Source of the DNA: Oryzomicrobium terrae
Lineage (GTDB): Bacteria > Pseudomonadota > Gammaproteobacteria > Burkholderiales > Rhodocyclaceae
Direction of reading: 5' to 3'
Assembly: GCF_008274805.1 (NCBI RefSeq)
Contig: NZ_CP022579.1
Span: 1,054,001 to 1,118,000, forward strand
Length of the DNA: 64,000 nucleotides
Shown: piece after piece, positions 1-7,508 of the stretch
Position numbering within the stretch: the stretch's first letter is position 1
Layout: each line of letters begins with the position of its first letter
Translations under genes and position numbers: made by a program
Notes under the pieces: generated by a model
Seen by the model: only the letters and a program-made list of their open reading frames with translations
Told to the model about the DNA's origin: nothing
Database searches by the model: none

Positions 1-527
1 TGGGCCGTCGAGATGTACAGCCCGGTATCGCGGCGCATGGCCTGGGCGAGAAAGTAATCCCGATCGCTGATATTGATCTGGCGTGCCTGGGCAAAGCCGG
101 AATAGGCCTGCATGTCGCCCCGATCGTCGGTCACGTATAGCGCGCTGATGCTCGGCACCCCGATGCGGTGGTCGCGCAGCATGTCTTCCAGGCGCTCGGG
201 ATCCTGGCGGTAGCTGGCCAGCCCCTGGCGGGCCAGGTTGTCCTTGGCCCCCTTCAGGGCCAGATCCACCGCCTCAAGGGTCAGCTCGATCTGTTCGCTC
301 AAGGCCAGGTTGACCACTTCGGCCGTTTTTCTGCCGGCTTCCATGGTTTCCATGCGCAACGAGATCAGGGTGTACAGCGCCAGACCAACGGCTGCGACCA
401 ATAACACCCCTCCCATCCCCCATAGGGTATGGCTCGGGTGTTCTCCGTTGTGCAAATGGCACGTCGCCCCGTCCGTTGGGGGGACGGGGGCAGAGAGCGG
501 GGGCGGCTGATCAGGCGGGGCGTTCAT
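1..527 (-). CDS. Membrane sensor protein, N-terminal part (dCache-like sensing domain), truncated by window edge
   Basis: Translating the minus strand from ATG at 527-525 gives 175 open codons running off the left edge. A proline-rich cytoplasmic start is followed by one hydrophobic segment at about residues 36-56 (GMGGVLLVAAVGLALYTLI). A periplasmic region follows, with the pattern INISDRDYF and DTGLYIS near the end. That RDYF...YIS pattern is typical of dCache_1 sensing domains of diguanylate cyclases and histidine kinases. The output domain lies outside the window, so kinase or GGDEF cannot be decided. It is divergent from nirB and shares the 528-902 intergenic region with it. The start is the first ATG after a short AT-rich stretch, without a strong ribosome binding site. 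Confidence 0.7.
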   Translation of the reverse strand, partial: MNAPPDQPPPLSAPVPPTDGATCHLHNGEHPSHTLWGMGGVLLVAAVGLALYTLISLRMETMEAGRKTAEVVNLALSEQIELTLEAVDLALKGAKDNLARQGLASYRQDPERLEDMLRDHRIGVPSISALYVTDDRGDMQAYSGFAQARQINISDRDYFLAQAMRRDTGLYISTA

Positions 528-633
528 TCGGTAATGGTCCCTGTCTGCTTGTTTTAGTCCATTGGCGTATCAAGCGCTCGTCCGTTTATCGCGCTGATCC
601 CGGCCCTTGTCGTTCTCATGGGGTAAAAACAGT

Positions 634-650
634 GGCACTGCTCTGGTGCG
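634..650. promoter_or_regulatory. Putative NtrC binding site upstream of nirBD
   Basis: The dyad GCACT-GCTCT-GGTGC lies at 635-649. It matches the classical NtrC enhancer form GCAC-N7-GTGC. It sits about 107 bp upstream of the -24 element at 755-770, a normal enhancer distance. The rest of 528-754 shows no gene. Confidence 0.65.
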
Positions 651-754
651 TTGCCCCGGTGCTAGCGTTGGTGTCGGGCGTTTTCTTGGTGCACGGGCAT
701 CGGCCGTTGTGCTGGTTTTATACAAAAACCCTTTAAAAACATATGGGTGTATTC

Positions 755-770
755 TGGTACGGGGTTTGCT
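755..770 (+). promoter_or_regulatory. Sigma-54 (RpoN) promoter of nirBD
   Basis: TGGTACGGGGTTTGCT has GG at 756-757 and GC at 768-769, separated by exactly 10 bases. Compared with the consensus TGGCACG-N4-TTGCW only the C of TGGCAC differs. Transcription would start near 781, just before the hexaloop leader. Confidence 0.8.
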
Positions 771-791
771 AAATAGCCAGTAGCAGCCCAC

Positions 792-840
792 TCGCGATCA
801 ACGGCGACCGCGACGTCCCCGACGTGACACCGATGTCATG
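792..840 (+). ncRNA. ANTAR-target two-hexaloop leader of nirBD
   Basis: Hairpin P1 (792-813) has an 8-bp stem with one A-C mismatch around the loop AACGGC at 800-805. Hairpin P2 (823-840) has a 6-bp stem (one G-U) around the loop ACCGAT at 829-834. Both are six-base loops with A at position 1 and G at position 4, the known recognition features for ANTAR antiterminators such as NasR, NasT and EutV. The spacer is 9 bases. A classical terminator overlapping P2 is not obvious here: only a weak stem precedes the U-run at 853-857. The switch may therefore differ from the nitrate transporter leader. Confidence 0.72.
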
Positions 841-902
841 TGCTGAAACGGATTTTTCGGTTTCAACCGCCCCCTTGCGGGGCCGCACCAGGAGTCGCCG
901 CC

Positions 903-3419
903 ATGAACGCGCCCGCCCCGTCGTCCGCCGCAGTTCCCGCTTCCGCCGCCTCGTCCCGTTTCGCATCGCACTTCCCCGTGCACAAGCCCCGCCTGGTCAT
1001 GGTTGGCAACGGCATGGCCGGTTGCCGCACCCTGGAAGAGCTGCTCAAGATCGCCCCGGACCACTACGACATCACCGTGTTTGGCGCCGAGCCCCACCCC
1101 AACTACAACCGCATCCTGCTCTCGCCGGTGCTGGCCGGGGAGATGACGCTCGACGAGATCGTCCTCAACGACCTGGCCTGGTACGCCGACAACGGCATCG
1201 CCCTGCACGTGAACAAGAAGGTGGTGCAGATCGACCGGGCCAGGCGCCTCGTGATCGCCGAGGACGGCACCACCGTCCCCTACGACCGGCTGCTGCTGGC
1301 CACCGGCTCCACCCCCTTCATCCTGCCGGTGCCGGGCAACGCGTTGGACGGGGTGATCGCCTACCGGGACATCGCTGACACCGATGCCATGATCAACGCG
1401 GCCCGGACCCACCGCCACGCGGTGGTCATCGGCGGCGGCCTGCTCGGCCTGGAGGCGGCCAACGGCCTCAAGTTGCGCGGCATGGACGTGACCGTGGTGC
1501 ACATCGGCCCCTGGTTGCTGGAGCGCCAGCTCGACGAGGTGGCCGGGCGCATGCTGCAGCAGTCCCTGGAAGCGCGCGGCCTGACGTTTCTTCTGCAGGC
1601 CCAGACCGAGGCCCTGGTCGCCGATGCGGCCGGCACCCGGGTGCGGGCCGTCCGCTTCAAGGACGGGCTGGAGATTCCCGCCGACCTGGTGGTGATGGCC
1701 GTGGGCATCCGCCCCAACACCGCCCTGGCCGAATCCGCCGGCATCCATTGCAACCGGGGCATCGTCGTTTCCGACACCCTGCAGACCTTCGACCCGCGCA
1801 TTTACGCCGTGGGCGAGTGCGTCAGCCACCGCGGCATCGCCTACGGCCTGGTGGCGCCCCTGTTCGAGCAGGCCAAGGTGTGCGCCAACCACCTGGCCCA
1901 CCACGGCATCGGCCGCTACCAGGGCTCGGTGACCTCCACCAAGCTCAAGGTCACCGGCATCGACCTGTTTTCCGCCGGCGACTTCATGGGCGGCGAGGGC
2001 ACCGAGGAAATCGTCCTGCACGACCCGGCCGGCGGCGTCTACAAGAAGCTGGTGCTCAAGGACAACAAGCTGGTGGGCGGCGTGATGTACGGCGACACCG
2101 CCGACGGCCCCTGGTACTTCCAGCTGCTCAAGGACGGCCGCGACGTGCACGAGCAGCGCGACCGGCTGATCTTCGGCCAGTCCCTGGCCGGCGACGTGGG
2201 CCACCAGGGCCAGAACAGTGCCGCGGCCATGGCCGACGACGCCGAGGTGTGCGGCTGCAACGGCATCACCAAGGGCACCATCGTCAAGGCCATCAAGGAG
2301 CAGGGCCTGTTCACCCTGGACGAGGTGCGCAAGTGCACCAAGGCCTCGGGTTCCTGCGGTTCCTGCACCGGCCTGGTGGAGCAGATCATCGCTTCCACCA
2401 TCGGCGGCGCCTACACCCCGGCGGCCTCGGACAAGAAGCCCATGTGCCAGTGCACCGACCATGGCCACGAGGCGGTGCGCCGAGCGATCCGCGAGCAGCA
2501 CCTGACCAGCGGCGCCGCCGTCCGCCACTTCCTGGAGTGGAAGACTCCCGACGGCTGCGAGAAGTGCCGTCCAGCCCTCAACTACTACCTGATCTCCACC
2601 TGGCCCCACGAGGCCAAGGACGACCCCCAGAGCCGCTTCATCAACGAGCGGGCCCACGCCAACATCCAGAAGGACGGCACCTACTCGGTGGTGCCGCGCA
2701 TGTGGGGCGGGCTAACCACCCCGGCCGAACTGCGCGCCATCGCCGACGCGGCGGAAAAGTACGCCGTGCCGACCCTCAAGGTCACCGGCGGCCAGCGCAT
2801 CGACCTGCTCGGGGTGAAGAAGGACGACCTGCCCAAAATGTGGGCCGACTTCGCCGCCGCCGGCATGGTCTCGGGCCACGCCTACGGCAAGTCGATCCGC
2901 ACCGTGAAGACCTGCGTCGGCTCCGAGCACTGCCGCTTCGGCACCCAGAAGTCGATGGACATGGGGATCAAGCTCGAACGCATGCTGTTCGGCATGTGGA
3001 GCCCGCACAAGGTCAAGCTGGCCGTTTCCGGCTGCCCGCGCAACTGCGCCGAGGCTGGCATCAAGGACGTGGGGGTGATCGGCGTCGATTCCGGCTACGA
3101 GCTGTATGTGGCCGGTAACGGCGGCATCAAGACCGAGGTGGCCGAGTTCCTGGTCAAAGTGAAGAGCGACGAGGAGGTCAAGGAATACGCCGGCGCCTTC
3201 CTCCAGCTCTACCGGGAAGAGGGCTTCTACCTGGAGCGCACCGTCCATTACGTGCAGCGGGTCGGCCTGGACTACGTCAAGCGCCGCGTCGTCGAGGACG
3301 GCGAAGGCCGCCGCCAGCTCCACGCCCGCCTGATCGACGCCCTCAAGGACGTGCCCGACCCCTGGCTGGAGCGGGTGCAGGGCGCCGAGCGGCACGAATT
3401 TGCCACCATCGAGGTCTGA
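903..3419 (+). CDS. nirB: NADH-dependent assimilatory nitrite reductase, large subunit
   Basis: The protein is 838 residues and reduces nitrite to ammonium in the cytoplasm with NAD(P)H. An FAD/NAD(P) domain comes first, with GNGMAG near residue 35 and a second nucleotide fold VVIGGGLLGLE near 175. BFD-type [2Fe-2S] motifs follow (CGCNGITKG near 448 and a second Cys cluster CQC...CEKC near 512-550). The siroheme/[4Fe-4S] half has TCVGSEHC near 668 and SGCPRNC near 709, supplying the four cluster cysteines. Length matches E. coli NirB (847). The start at 903 has AGGAG at 890-894; the upstream ATG at 838-840 lies inside leader hairpin P2 and is rejected. nirD follows after 10 bases in the same transcript. 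Confidence 0.96.
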   Translation: MNAPAPSSAAVPASAASSRFASHFPVHKPRLVMVGNGMAGCRTLEELLKIAPDHYDITVFGAEPHPNYNRILLSPVLAGEMTLDEIVLNDLAWYADNGIALHVNKKVVQIDRARRLVIAEDGTTVPYDRLLLATGSTPFILPVPGNALDGVIAYRDIADTDAMINAARTHRHAVVIGGGLLGLEAANGLKLRGMDVTVVHIGPWLLERQLDEVAGRMLQQSLEARGLTFLLQAQTEALVADAAGTRVRAVRFKDGLEIPADLVVMAVGIRPNTALAESAGIHCNRGIVVSDTLQTFDPRIYAVGECVSHRGIAYGLVAPLFEQAKVCANHLAHHGIGRYQGSVTSTKLKVTGIDLFSAGDFMGGEGTEEIVLHDPAGGVYKKLVLKDNKLVGGVMYGDTADGPWYFQLLKDGRDVHEQRDRLIFGQSLAGDVGHQGQNSAAAMADDAEVCGCNGITKGTIVKAIKEQGLFTLDEVRKCTKASGSCGSCTGLVEQIIASTIGGAYTPAASDKKPMCQCTDHGHEAVRRAIREQHLTSGAAVRHFLEWKTPDGCEKCRPALNYYLISTWPHEAKDDPQSRFINERAHANIQKDGTYSVVPRMWGGLTTPAELRAIADAAEKYAVPTLKVTGGQRIDLLGVKKDDLPKMWADFAAAGMVSGHAYGKSIRTVKTCVGSEHCRFGTQKSMDMGIKLERMLFGMWSPHKVKLAVSGCPRNCAEAGIKDVGVIGVDSGYELYVAGNGGIKTEVAEFLVKVKSDEEVKEYAGAFLQLYREEGFYLERTVHYVQRVGLDYVKRRVVEDGEGRRQLHARLIDALKDVPDPWLERVQGAERHEFATIEV

Positions 3420-3429
3420 GGAGAGCCCC

Positions 3430-3801
3430 ATGAGCAGCGACGCCATGATCGCCGTCATTCCCGCCCCGGCCGCGGCCACTGGCCAGGCGGCCCCGGAGTG
3501 GAAACGCATCTGCCGAATCGACGAGATTCCGCCCCTCGGCAGCCGGGTGGTCAAGCCCCAGGGCAAGCCCGCCATCGCCGTGTTCCGCACCGCCGACGAC
3601 CGGGTCTTCGCCCTGCACGACCACTGCCCCCACAAGGGCGGGCCCCTGTCCCAGGGCATCGTCCACGGCACCCGGGTGACCTGCCCGCTGCACGGCTGGA
3701 ACATCGGCCTGGACGACGGCCAGGCGGTGGCACCGGACGTGGGCCACTGCGGCAGCTTTGCGGTGAAGGTGGAAGCGGGCGTGGTCTGGCTGGCCGTCTG
3801 A
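3430..3801 (+). CDS. nirD: Nitrite reductase small subunit, Rieske-type
   Basis: The 123-residue partner of NirB carries a complete Rieske [2Fe-2S] signature: HCPHKG (Cys-x-His) and CPLHGW (Cys-x2-His) with the usual spacing between them. Some NirD proteins keep the fold but lack these ligands; this one has them, so it probably binds a cluster. The chosen ATG is 10 bases after the nirB stop and is preceded by GGAGA. The first 25 residues are an Ala/Pro-rich extension. No assimilatory nitrate reductase gene follows, unlike many nirBD-nas operons. Confidence 0.95.
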   Translation: MSSDAMIAVIPAPAAATGQAAPEWKRICRIDEIPPLGSRVVKPQGKPAIAVFRTADDRVFALHDHCPHKGGPLSQGIVHGTRVTCPLHGWNIGLDDGQAVAPDVGHCGSFAVKVEAGVVWLAV

Positions 3802-3829
3802 AGCCACGCCAAGCCGAAAAAAGGGGGCC

Positions 3830-3961
3830 ATGAAAGCATCCACGTTGCCGGAGCGGCGCCATTGGTTGGCGGGGGGTACGCTAGCCCTGGCGCTGCCCCT
3901 GGGGGCTGTCGGTGCAGCGGAGGCATGGTGCTATTCCTGGGGCTCGGTGCGATCAACCTGA
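3830..3961 (+). pseudogene. Short ORF that is little more than a twin-arginine signal peptide; probable gene remnant
   Basis: An ATG with an A/G-rich ribosome binding site (AAAAAAGGGGG) opens a 43-codon frame. It contains PERRHWLAGG, a hydrophobic stretch TLALALPLGAVG, and AAEA, which looks like a signal peptidase site; a TGA follows 11 residues later. It looks like the export signal of a Tat substrate whose mature part has been lost. The following 287 bases to 4248 contain no recognisable continuation, only short repeats. It could instead be a small secreted peptide, which I consider less likely. It lies 28 bases after nirD. Confidence 0.45.
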
Positions 3962-4153
3962 CGGGCCGCCAGCCCATGCTCTGATAGCGCTGCCCCACGC
4001 GCATCGGCCAATTGCGGCAATCGCTGCAATTGCTGCCGTGGGGCGGCCCGATATTCGCGCCAGCGCCTGGATGCTTCCCTGGGACAGTTCGGCTGTCCTC
4101 GACTACCGGCTGGGGATGGCCTGCGACACTGGTGTCGCCGTCCTCTCGCTGCT

Positions 4154-4177
4154 CTTGAACCCTTGAACCCTTGAACC
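4154..4177 (+). repeat. Three tandem copies of CTTGAACC
   Basis: An 8-base unit repeats exactly three times in the noncoding stretch between nirD and the chelatase gene. Similar GAACC runs occur before the peroxiredoxin gene near 24985-25013. No function is apparent. Confidence 0.6.
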
Positions 4178-4248
4178 TTCTCCCGACAATCCGGTTCTTA
4201 GCCAGGTAACACGAGAACGCTCTCCACAATGCTATCCTCGCTTTCCTT

Positions 4249-4638
4249 ATGACCGCTCCTGCAGCCCTCATCCTCTTTGCCCACGGCGCCCGCGATCCGG
4301 ACTGGGCCCTGCCCATGCACCAGGTGCGTGCAGCGCTGCTGGCCCGTGCCCCCGACACCCGGGTCGAACTGGCCTTTCTCGAATTCATGACGCCGGAACT
4401 GGTGCCTTGCGTCGAGGGCCTGGTCGCCGAGGGGGTCCGCCACATCGCCGTGGTGCCCCTGTTCATCGCCCAGGGCGGCCACCTCAAGCGCGACCTCCCC
4501 CTGCTCCTTGAGCAACTGCGCGCCCGCCATCCCGGCTTGCGCCTCGACCTGAGCCCGCCGGTGGGCGAGGCGCCGGCGGTAGTCGCGGCCATGGCCGACT
4601 ACGCCCTCGGCCAGCTGCCGGCCCAAGCCCGTTCCTGA
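4249..4638 (+). CDS. cbiX: Small sirohydrochlorin chelatase, CbiX/SirB family
   Basis: This 129-residue single-domain protein has the N-terminal metal-binding motif LFAHGARDPDWA and the second half motif VPLFIAQGGHLKRDLP, whose histidines coordinate Co or Fe in CbiX-small and SirB enzymes. It inserts metal into sirohydrochlorin for siroheme or cobalamin. Next to nirBD, the natural role is iron insertion for the NirB siroheme (inference). The start follows the pyrimidine-rich stretch CTTTCCTT without a clear ribosome binding site. It lies 287 bases after the truncated ORF, so it may have its own promoter. Confidence 0.85.
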   Translation: MTAPAALILFAHGARDPDWALPMHQVRAALLARAPDTRVELAFLEFMTPELVPCVEGLVAEGVRHIAVVPLFIAQGGHLKRDLPLLLEQLRARHPGLRLDLSPPVGEAPAVVAAMADYALGQLPAQARS

Positions 4639-4697
4639 CGCGTCACTCCTGCGCTAAGGCGCCGACGGCCCATGGCAGGGCAGGGCGAGGTGCTGGC

Positions 4698-4712
4698 GCA
4701 CTGCCGTGGTGC
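4698..4712. promoter_or_regulatory. Putative NtrC binding site upstream of nasT
   Basis: GCACT-GCCGT-GGTGC is the same dyad as the one before nirBD (GCACT-N5-GGTGC). It lies about 75 bp upstream of the -24 element of the sigma-54 promoter at 4787-4802. Confidence 0.65.
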
Positions 4713-4786
4713 GGCCGGCGGGCAGCACGGCTGGGTATTCCCTTGATCATTCGGCTAGGTCGTTGATTTTCAACGAATCGATTTCC

Positions 4787-4802
4787 TGGCCCGGGAATTG
4801 CT
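4787..4802 (+). promoter_or_regulatory. Sigma-54 promoter of nasT
   Basis: TGGCCCGGGAATTGCT has GG at 4788-4789 and GC at 4800-4801 with a 10-base gap. The predicted start is near 4813, about 40 bases before the ATG at 4855. This supports 4855 over the upstream in-frame start at 4798, which would lie within the promoter. Confidence 0.72.
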
Positions 4803-4854
4803 GAACGGACGTCATTGCTTCTCCTTGCGACGCCCAGCTCCTGCTGACCCGGCC

Positions 4855-5460
4855 ATGACGTATTCCTCCGCTTCCTCTCCGACCGCCCTGCGGGTGCTGG
4901 TGATCGACGAATCGCAACGGCGCGGTTCCGATCTCTGCGCCGGCCTGGCCCTGGCCGGTTGCCAGGTCGCGGCAGTGCTCGCCGGGGCCGGCGACCTGCC
5001 GCGCCAGGTGGAGGCGGTGAAGCCCGATGTGATCCTGATCGGCACGGACAACCCATCCCGGGACACCCTGGAGCACCTGGCGGCAATGAACCGGGAGATG
5101 CCGCGACCGGTGGTGATCTTTGCCGACGAGGGGGACCAGGTCTGCATCCGCAACGCCATGAAGGCCGGTGTCGCCTCCTACGTGGTGGATGGCCTGGAGC
5201 CGGCCCGGGTGAAGCCGGTGATCGACGTCGCCCTGGCCCGCTTCGAAGCCGACCAGGCTTTGAAGCGGGAGCTGGAAACCACCCAGAAGAAACTTTCCGA
5301 ACGGCGCCTGGTGGAACAAGCCAAGGGGCTGCTCATGAAGCTCAAGGGCCTCGATGAAGACGAGGCCTACAAGCTGCTCCGCAAGCTGGCCATGGATCGT
5401 GGCCAGCCGATCGGAACAGTGGCGCAGAACGTGCTGGAAACGGCGCGGTTGTTGTTGTGA
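4855..5460 (+). CDS. nasT: ANTAR-domain antitermination regulator, NasT-like
   Basis: The 201-residue protein has a receiver-like domain (about 15-130) and a C-terminal ANTAR domain (about 140-201; RLVEQAKGLLMKLKGLDEDE, then RKLAMDRGQPI). ANTAR domains bind paired hexaloop RNA hairpins and prevent terminator formation. The receiver looks degenerate: the conserved Lys near its end is replaced (GVASYVVDG), which suits NasT, known to be controlled by its partner NasS rather than by phosphorylation. Two matching RNA leaders sit in this locus, at 792-840 and 5880-5928. No NasS gene is adjacent. The gene has its own sigma-54/NtrC promoter and a terminator after it. Confidence 0.9.
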   Translation: MTYSSASSPTALRVLVIDESQRRGSDLCAGLALAGCQVAAVLAGAGDLPRQVEAVKPDVILIGTDNPSRDTLEHLAAMNREMPRPVVIFADEGDQVCIRNAMKAGVASYVVDGLEPARVKPVIDVALARFEADQALKRELETTQKKLSERRLVEQAKGLLMKLKGLDEDEAYKLLRKLAMDRGQPIGTVAQNVLETARLLL

Positions 5461-5501
5461 CGCGGTCTTCGCGTATCGATCTCCTCTTGCATCAACTTGA
5501 C

Positions 5502-5529
5502 CGGGCTCCCTTGGGAGCCCGTTTTTTTT
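5502..5529 (+). terminator. Intrinsic terminator of nasT
   Basis: CGGGCTCC pairs with GGAGCCCG around a 4-base loop and is followed by eight T residues. Confidence 0.9.
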
Positions 5530-5559
5530 GCCAAGGCGCTTGGGGCTGTGGTGATGACC

Positions 5560-5664
5560 GGCTGGAAAGGCGCGCCAGTTCTCGTGATCCAGGTAGGTGC
5601 CGCTGAAAGCAAGAACTGGCGCGGAGTTCCACGAGGTATGCCTGGAGATCCTTTGCTGGCGCGG
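5560..5664. repeat. Two palindromic intergenic repeat units in opposite orientation
   Basis: Units at about 5560-5601 (inverted) and 5613-5664 (direct) share the blocks TGGCGCGG, TTCCACG, and CCTGGAGA or CCTGGATC. GCGCCAGTTCT near 5572-5582 faces AGAACTGGCGC at 5612-5622 as an inverted repeat. The same family occurs at 34075-34130 and inside nrtB at 7600-7661. It resembles REP-type elements and lies between the nasT terminator and the nitrate transporter control region. Confidence 0.55.
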
Positions 5665-5758
5665 TGATTGGGCAGGGGGCCAACGAAAAGCCATCAGATC
5701 GATGCCCTTGCGGCCCGGTGCCGCCAATCCCCTCTTTTGTGCGCTGTGCAATGCAAAA

Positions 5759-5775
5759 GGCACGCTTCCAGTGCC
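5759..5775. promoter_or_regulatory. Putative NtrC binding site upstream of the nitrate transporter
   Basis: GGCAC-GCTTCCA-GTGCC is a perfect dyad with the GCAC-N7-GTGC spacing of NtrC sites. It is about 80 bp upstream of the -24 element at 5853-5868. Confidence 0.6.
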
Positions 5776-5852
5776 CAGCGCGTTGTTTTGGTTTGGCCTG
5801 TAAATTTGGTTTATTTGCTTTAAAACAATGGGTTATTCCTGATTTTTGAGGG

Positions 5853-5868
5853 TGGCACGGCGGTTGCT
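5853..5868 (+). promoter_or_regulatory. Sigma-54 promoter of the nitrate transporter operon
   Basis: TGGCACGGCGGTTGCT fits the consensus TGGCACG-N4-TTGCW completely (GG at 5854-5855, GC at 5866-5867). The transcript would begin near 5879, exactly at the base of hairpin P1. Confidence 0.9.
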
Positions 5869-5879
5869 AAACGGTAAGT

Positions 5880-5928
5880 GACCGTGCCAAGGGCGGCGCG
5901 GTCGAGTGGCATGGACAACGGCGTCCAT
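5880..5928 (+). ncRNA. ANTAR-target two-hexaloop leader of the nitrate transporter operon
   Basis: P1 (5880-5903) is a 9-bp stem, one G-U pair, closing the loop AAGGGC at 5889-5894. P2 (5911-5928) is a 6-bp stem closing the loop AACGGC at 5917-5922. Both loops have A1 and G4, the signature read by ANTAR proteins. The spacer is 7 bases. P2 bases 5917-5925 are also the left arm of the terminator at 5917-5975, so P2 and the terminator are mutually exclusive, as in Klebsiella nasF leader RNA. NasT (4855-5460) is the obvious ligand. Confidence 0.88.
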
Positions 5929-5975
5929 CCCGACGGGTTCCTCCTCCTCCCGTCGGGGTGAGACGCCGTTTTTTT
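5917..5975 (+). terminator. Regulated leader terminator before nrtA
   Basis: The outer stem AACGGCGTC/GACGCCGTT (5917-5925 with 5962-5970) and the inner stem CCCGACGGG/CCCGTCGGG (5929-5937 with 5949-5957) form one long hairpin ending in a T-run to 5975. Its 5' arm overlaps antiterminator hairpin P2. Confidence 0.9.
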
Positions 5976-6073
5976 CGCCCAGGAATTCCGCGTGGCCGTT
6001 GCGTTGTTTGTTCCGTTTGCTTCGTCTGCGCCGTCAGTTTCGATCGTTTTGCCGACTTGTCCGGGAGCCGCAC

Positions 6074-7444
6074 ATGAACCGCCTGAACCCTTTTACCTGT
6101 TCCTCTTCCGCCATTTCTGCTCCGGGAGCTCCCCATGACGCATCCGCCGACCCGGTGGGCGTCGATGCCCAGCGCCGTTCCTTCCTCACCGCCGGGCTGC
6201 GCCTGTCCGCCGGTGCCGGCGTGCTGGGGATGGGTGTGAGCGCCGGGGTGGGCAGCCTGGTGCCGGGCGAGGCCCGGGCCGCCGGGCCCGCTCCCGGGGC
6301 GGCCAACGCACCGGAAAAGAAGGAGGTGCGCATCGGCTTCATCCCCCTCACCGACTGCGCCTCGGTGGTGATGGCGGCGGTCAACAAGTTCGACGAGAAG
6401 TACGGCATCAAGATCATCCCGAGCAAGGAGGCCTCCTGGGCCGCGGTGCGCGACAAGCTGGTCAACGGCGAGCTGGATGCCGCTCACGTCCTTTACGGCC
6501 TGGTCTATGGCGTACAGATGGGTATCGGCGGGCCGAAGAAGGACATGGCGGTGCTGATGGGCCTCAACCAGAACGGCCAGGCCATCACCCTGGCCAACAA
6601 GCTGCGCGACCTGGGCGTCACCGACGGGGCCGGCCTGAAGAAGCTGATCGCCAGCAAGCCCGGGGCCGGCGCCGAACTCACCTTCGCCCAGACCTTTCCC
6701 ACCGGCACCCACGCCATGTGGCTGTACTACTGGCTGGCGGCCCACGACATCAACCCGCTGAAGGACGTCAAGACCATCACCGTGCCGCCGCCGCAGATGG
6801 TGGCCAACATGCGGGTGGGCAACATGGACGGCTTTTGCGTCGGCGAGCCGTGGAACAACCGGGCGATCATGGACAAGATCGGCTTTACCGCCGTGACCAC
6901 CCAGGAGGTGTGGGTGGATCACCCGGAGAAGGTGCTGGGCACCACCGCCGACTTCGCCAGCAAGCACCCCAACACCAGCCGGGCGATGATCGCCGCCATT
7001 CTTGACGCCAGCCGCTGGATCGACGGGTCGCTGGCCAACCGGCGCGCCACCGCCGAGACCATCGCCCAGAAGTCCTACGTGAACACCGACCCCGAGGTGA
7101 TCCTGGAACGCATGCTGGGCCGCTACAGCAATGGCCTGGGCAAGAGCTGGGACGACAAGAACCACATGAAATTCTTCAACGACGGGACGGTGAACTTCCC
7201 CTACCTGTCCGACGGCATGTGGTTCCTTACCCAGCACAAGCGCTGGGGCCTGCTCAAGGAGCACCCGGATTACCTGGCGGTGGCCAGGAAGGTGAACCGC
7301 ATCGACCTCTACACCCTGGGCGCCCAGGCCGCCGGCGTGGCCCTGCCCAAGAGCGAGATGCGCACCTCCAAGCTGATCGACGGGGTGGTCTGGGACGGCA
7401 AGGACCCGAAGAAGTACGCCGACGGTTTCAAGGTCCACGCCTGA
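6074..7444 (+). CDS. nrtA: Periplasmic nitrate-binding protein of ABC transporter, NrtA/NasF family
   Basis: The 456-residue protein begins with a twin-arginine export signal: QRRSFLTAG with the arginines at 34-35, then a hydrophobic run ending in GEARAA. The mature part matches the NrtA/CmpA solute-binding family (IGFIPLTDCASVVMA, KEASWAAVRDKL, PTGTHAMWLYYWLAAH, VGEPWNNRAI). It delivers nitrate or nitrite to NrtB/NrtD. The ATG at 6074 lies about 100 bases after the leader terminator. The earlier start at 5906 would put the leader hairpins inside the gene and is rejected. Because it is exported and heads a transporter operon, it is not the cytoplasmic sensor NasS. Confidence 0.93.
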   Translation: MNRLNPFTCSSSAISAPGAPHDASADPVGVDAQRRSFLTAGLRLSAGAGVLGMGVSAGVGSLVPGEARAAGPAPGAANAPEKKEVRIGFIPLTDCASVVMAAVNKFDEKYGIKIIPSKEASWAAVRDKLVNGELDAAHVLYGLVYGVQMGIGGPKKDMAVLMGLNQNGQAITLANKLRDLGVTDGAGLKKLIASKPGAGAELTFAQTFPTGTHAMWLYYWLAAHDINPLKDVKTITVPPPQMVANMRVGNMDGFCVGEPWNNRAIMDKIGFTAVTTQEVWVDHPEKVLGTTADFASKHPNTSRAMIAAILDASRWIDGSLANRRATAETIAQKSYVNTDPEVILERMLGRYSNGLGKSWDDKNHMKFFNDGTVNFPYLSDGMWFLTQHKRWGLLKEHPDYLAVARKVNRIDLYTLGAQAAGVALPKSEMRTSKLIDGVVWDGKDPKKYADGFKVHA

Positions 7445-7508
7445 CTGCGATGCGACCTGCCCGCCCCGCGCAGCCCCACCGAATTGATTGCATGAGAAGG
7501 AGTCTGCC

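Noticed and set aside
838-902. ATG at 838 as nirB start
   Set aside because: It is inside leader hairpin P2 and lacks a ribosome binding site, while 903 has AGGAG and the family's usual length.
798-2657. 619-codon open frame antisense to nirB
   Set aside because: It is a shadow of high-GC codon usage; composition is repetitive Gly/His/Gln and nirB on the other strand is certain. The same applies to many long antisense frames, for example opposite putA, fdnG and selAB.
4154-4177. Tandem octamers as a CRISPR-like array
   Set aside because: Units are 8 bases without spacers.
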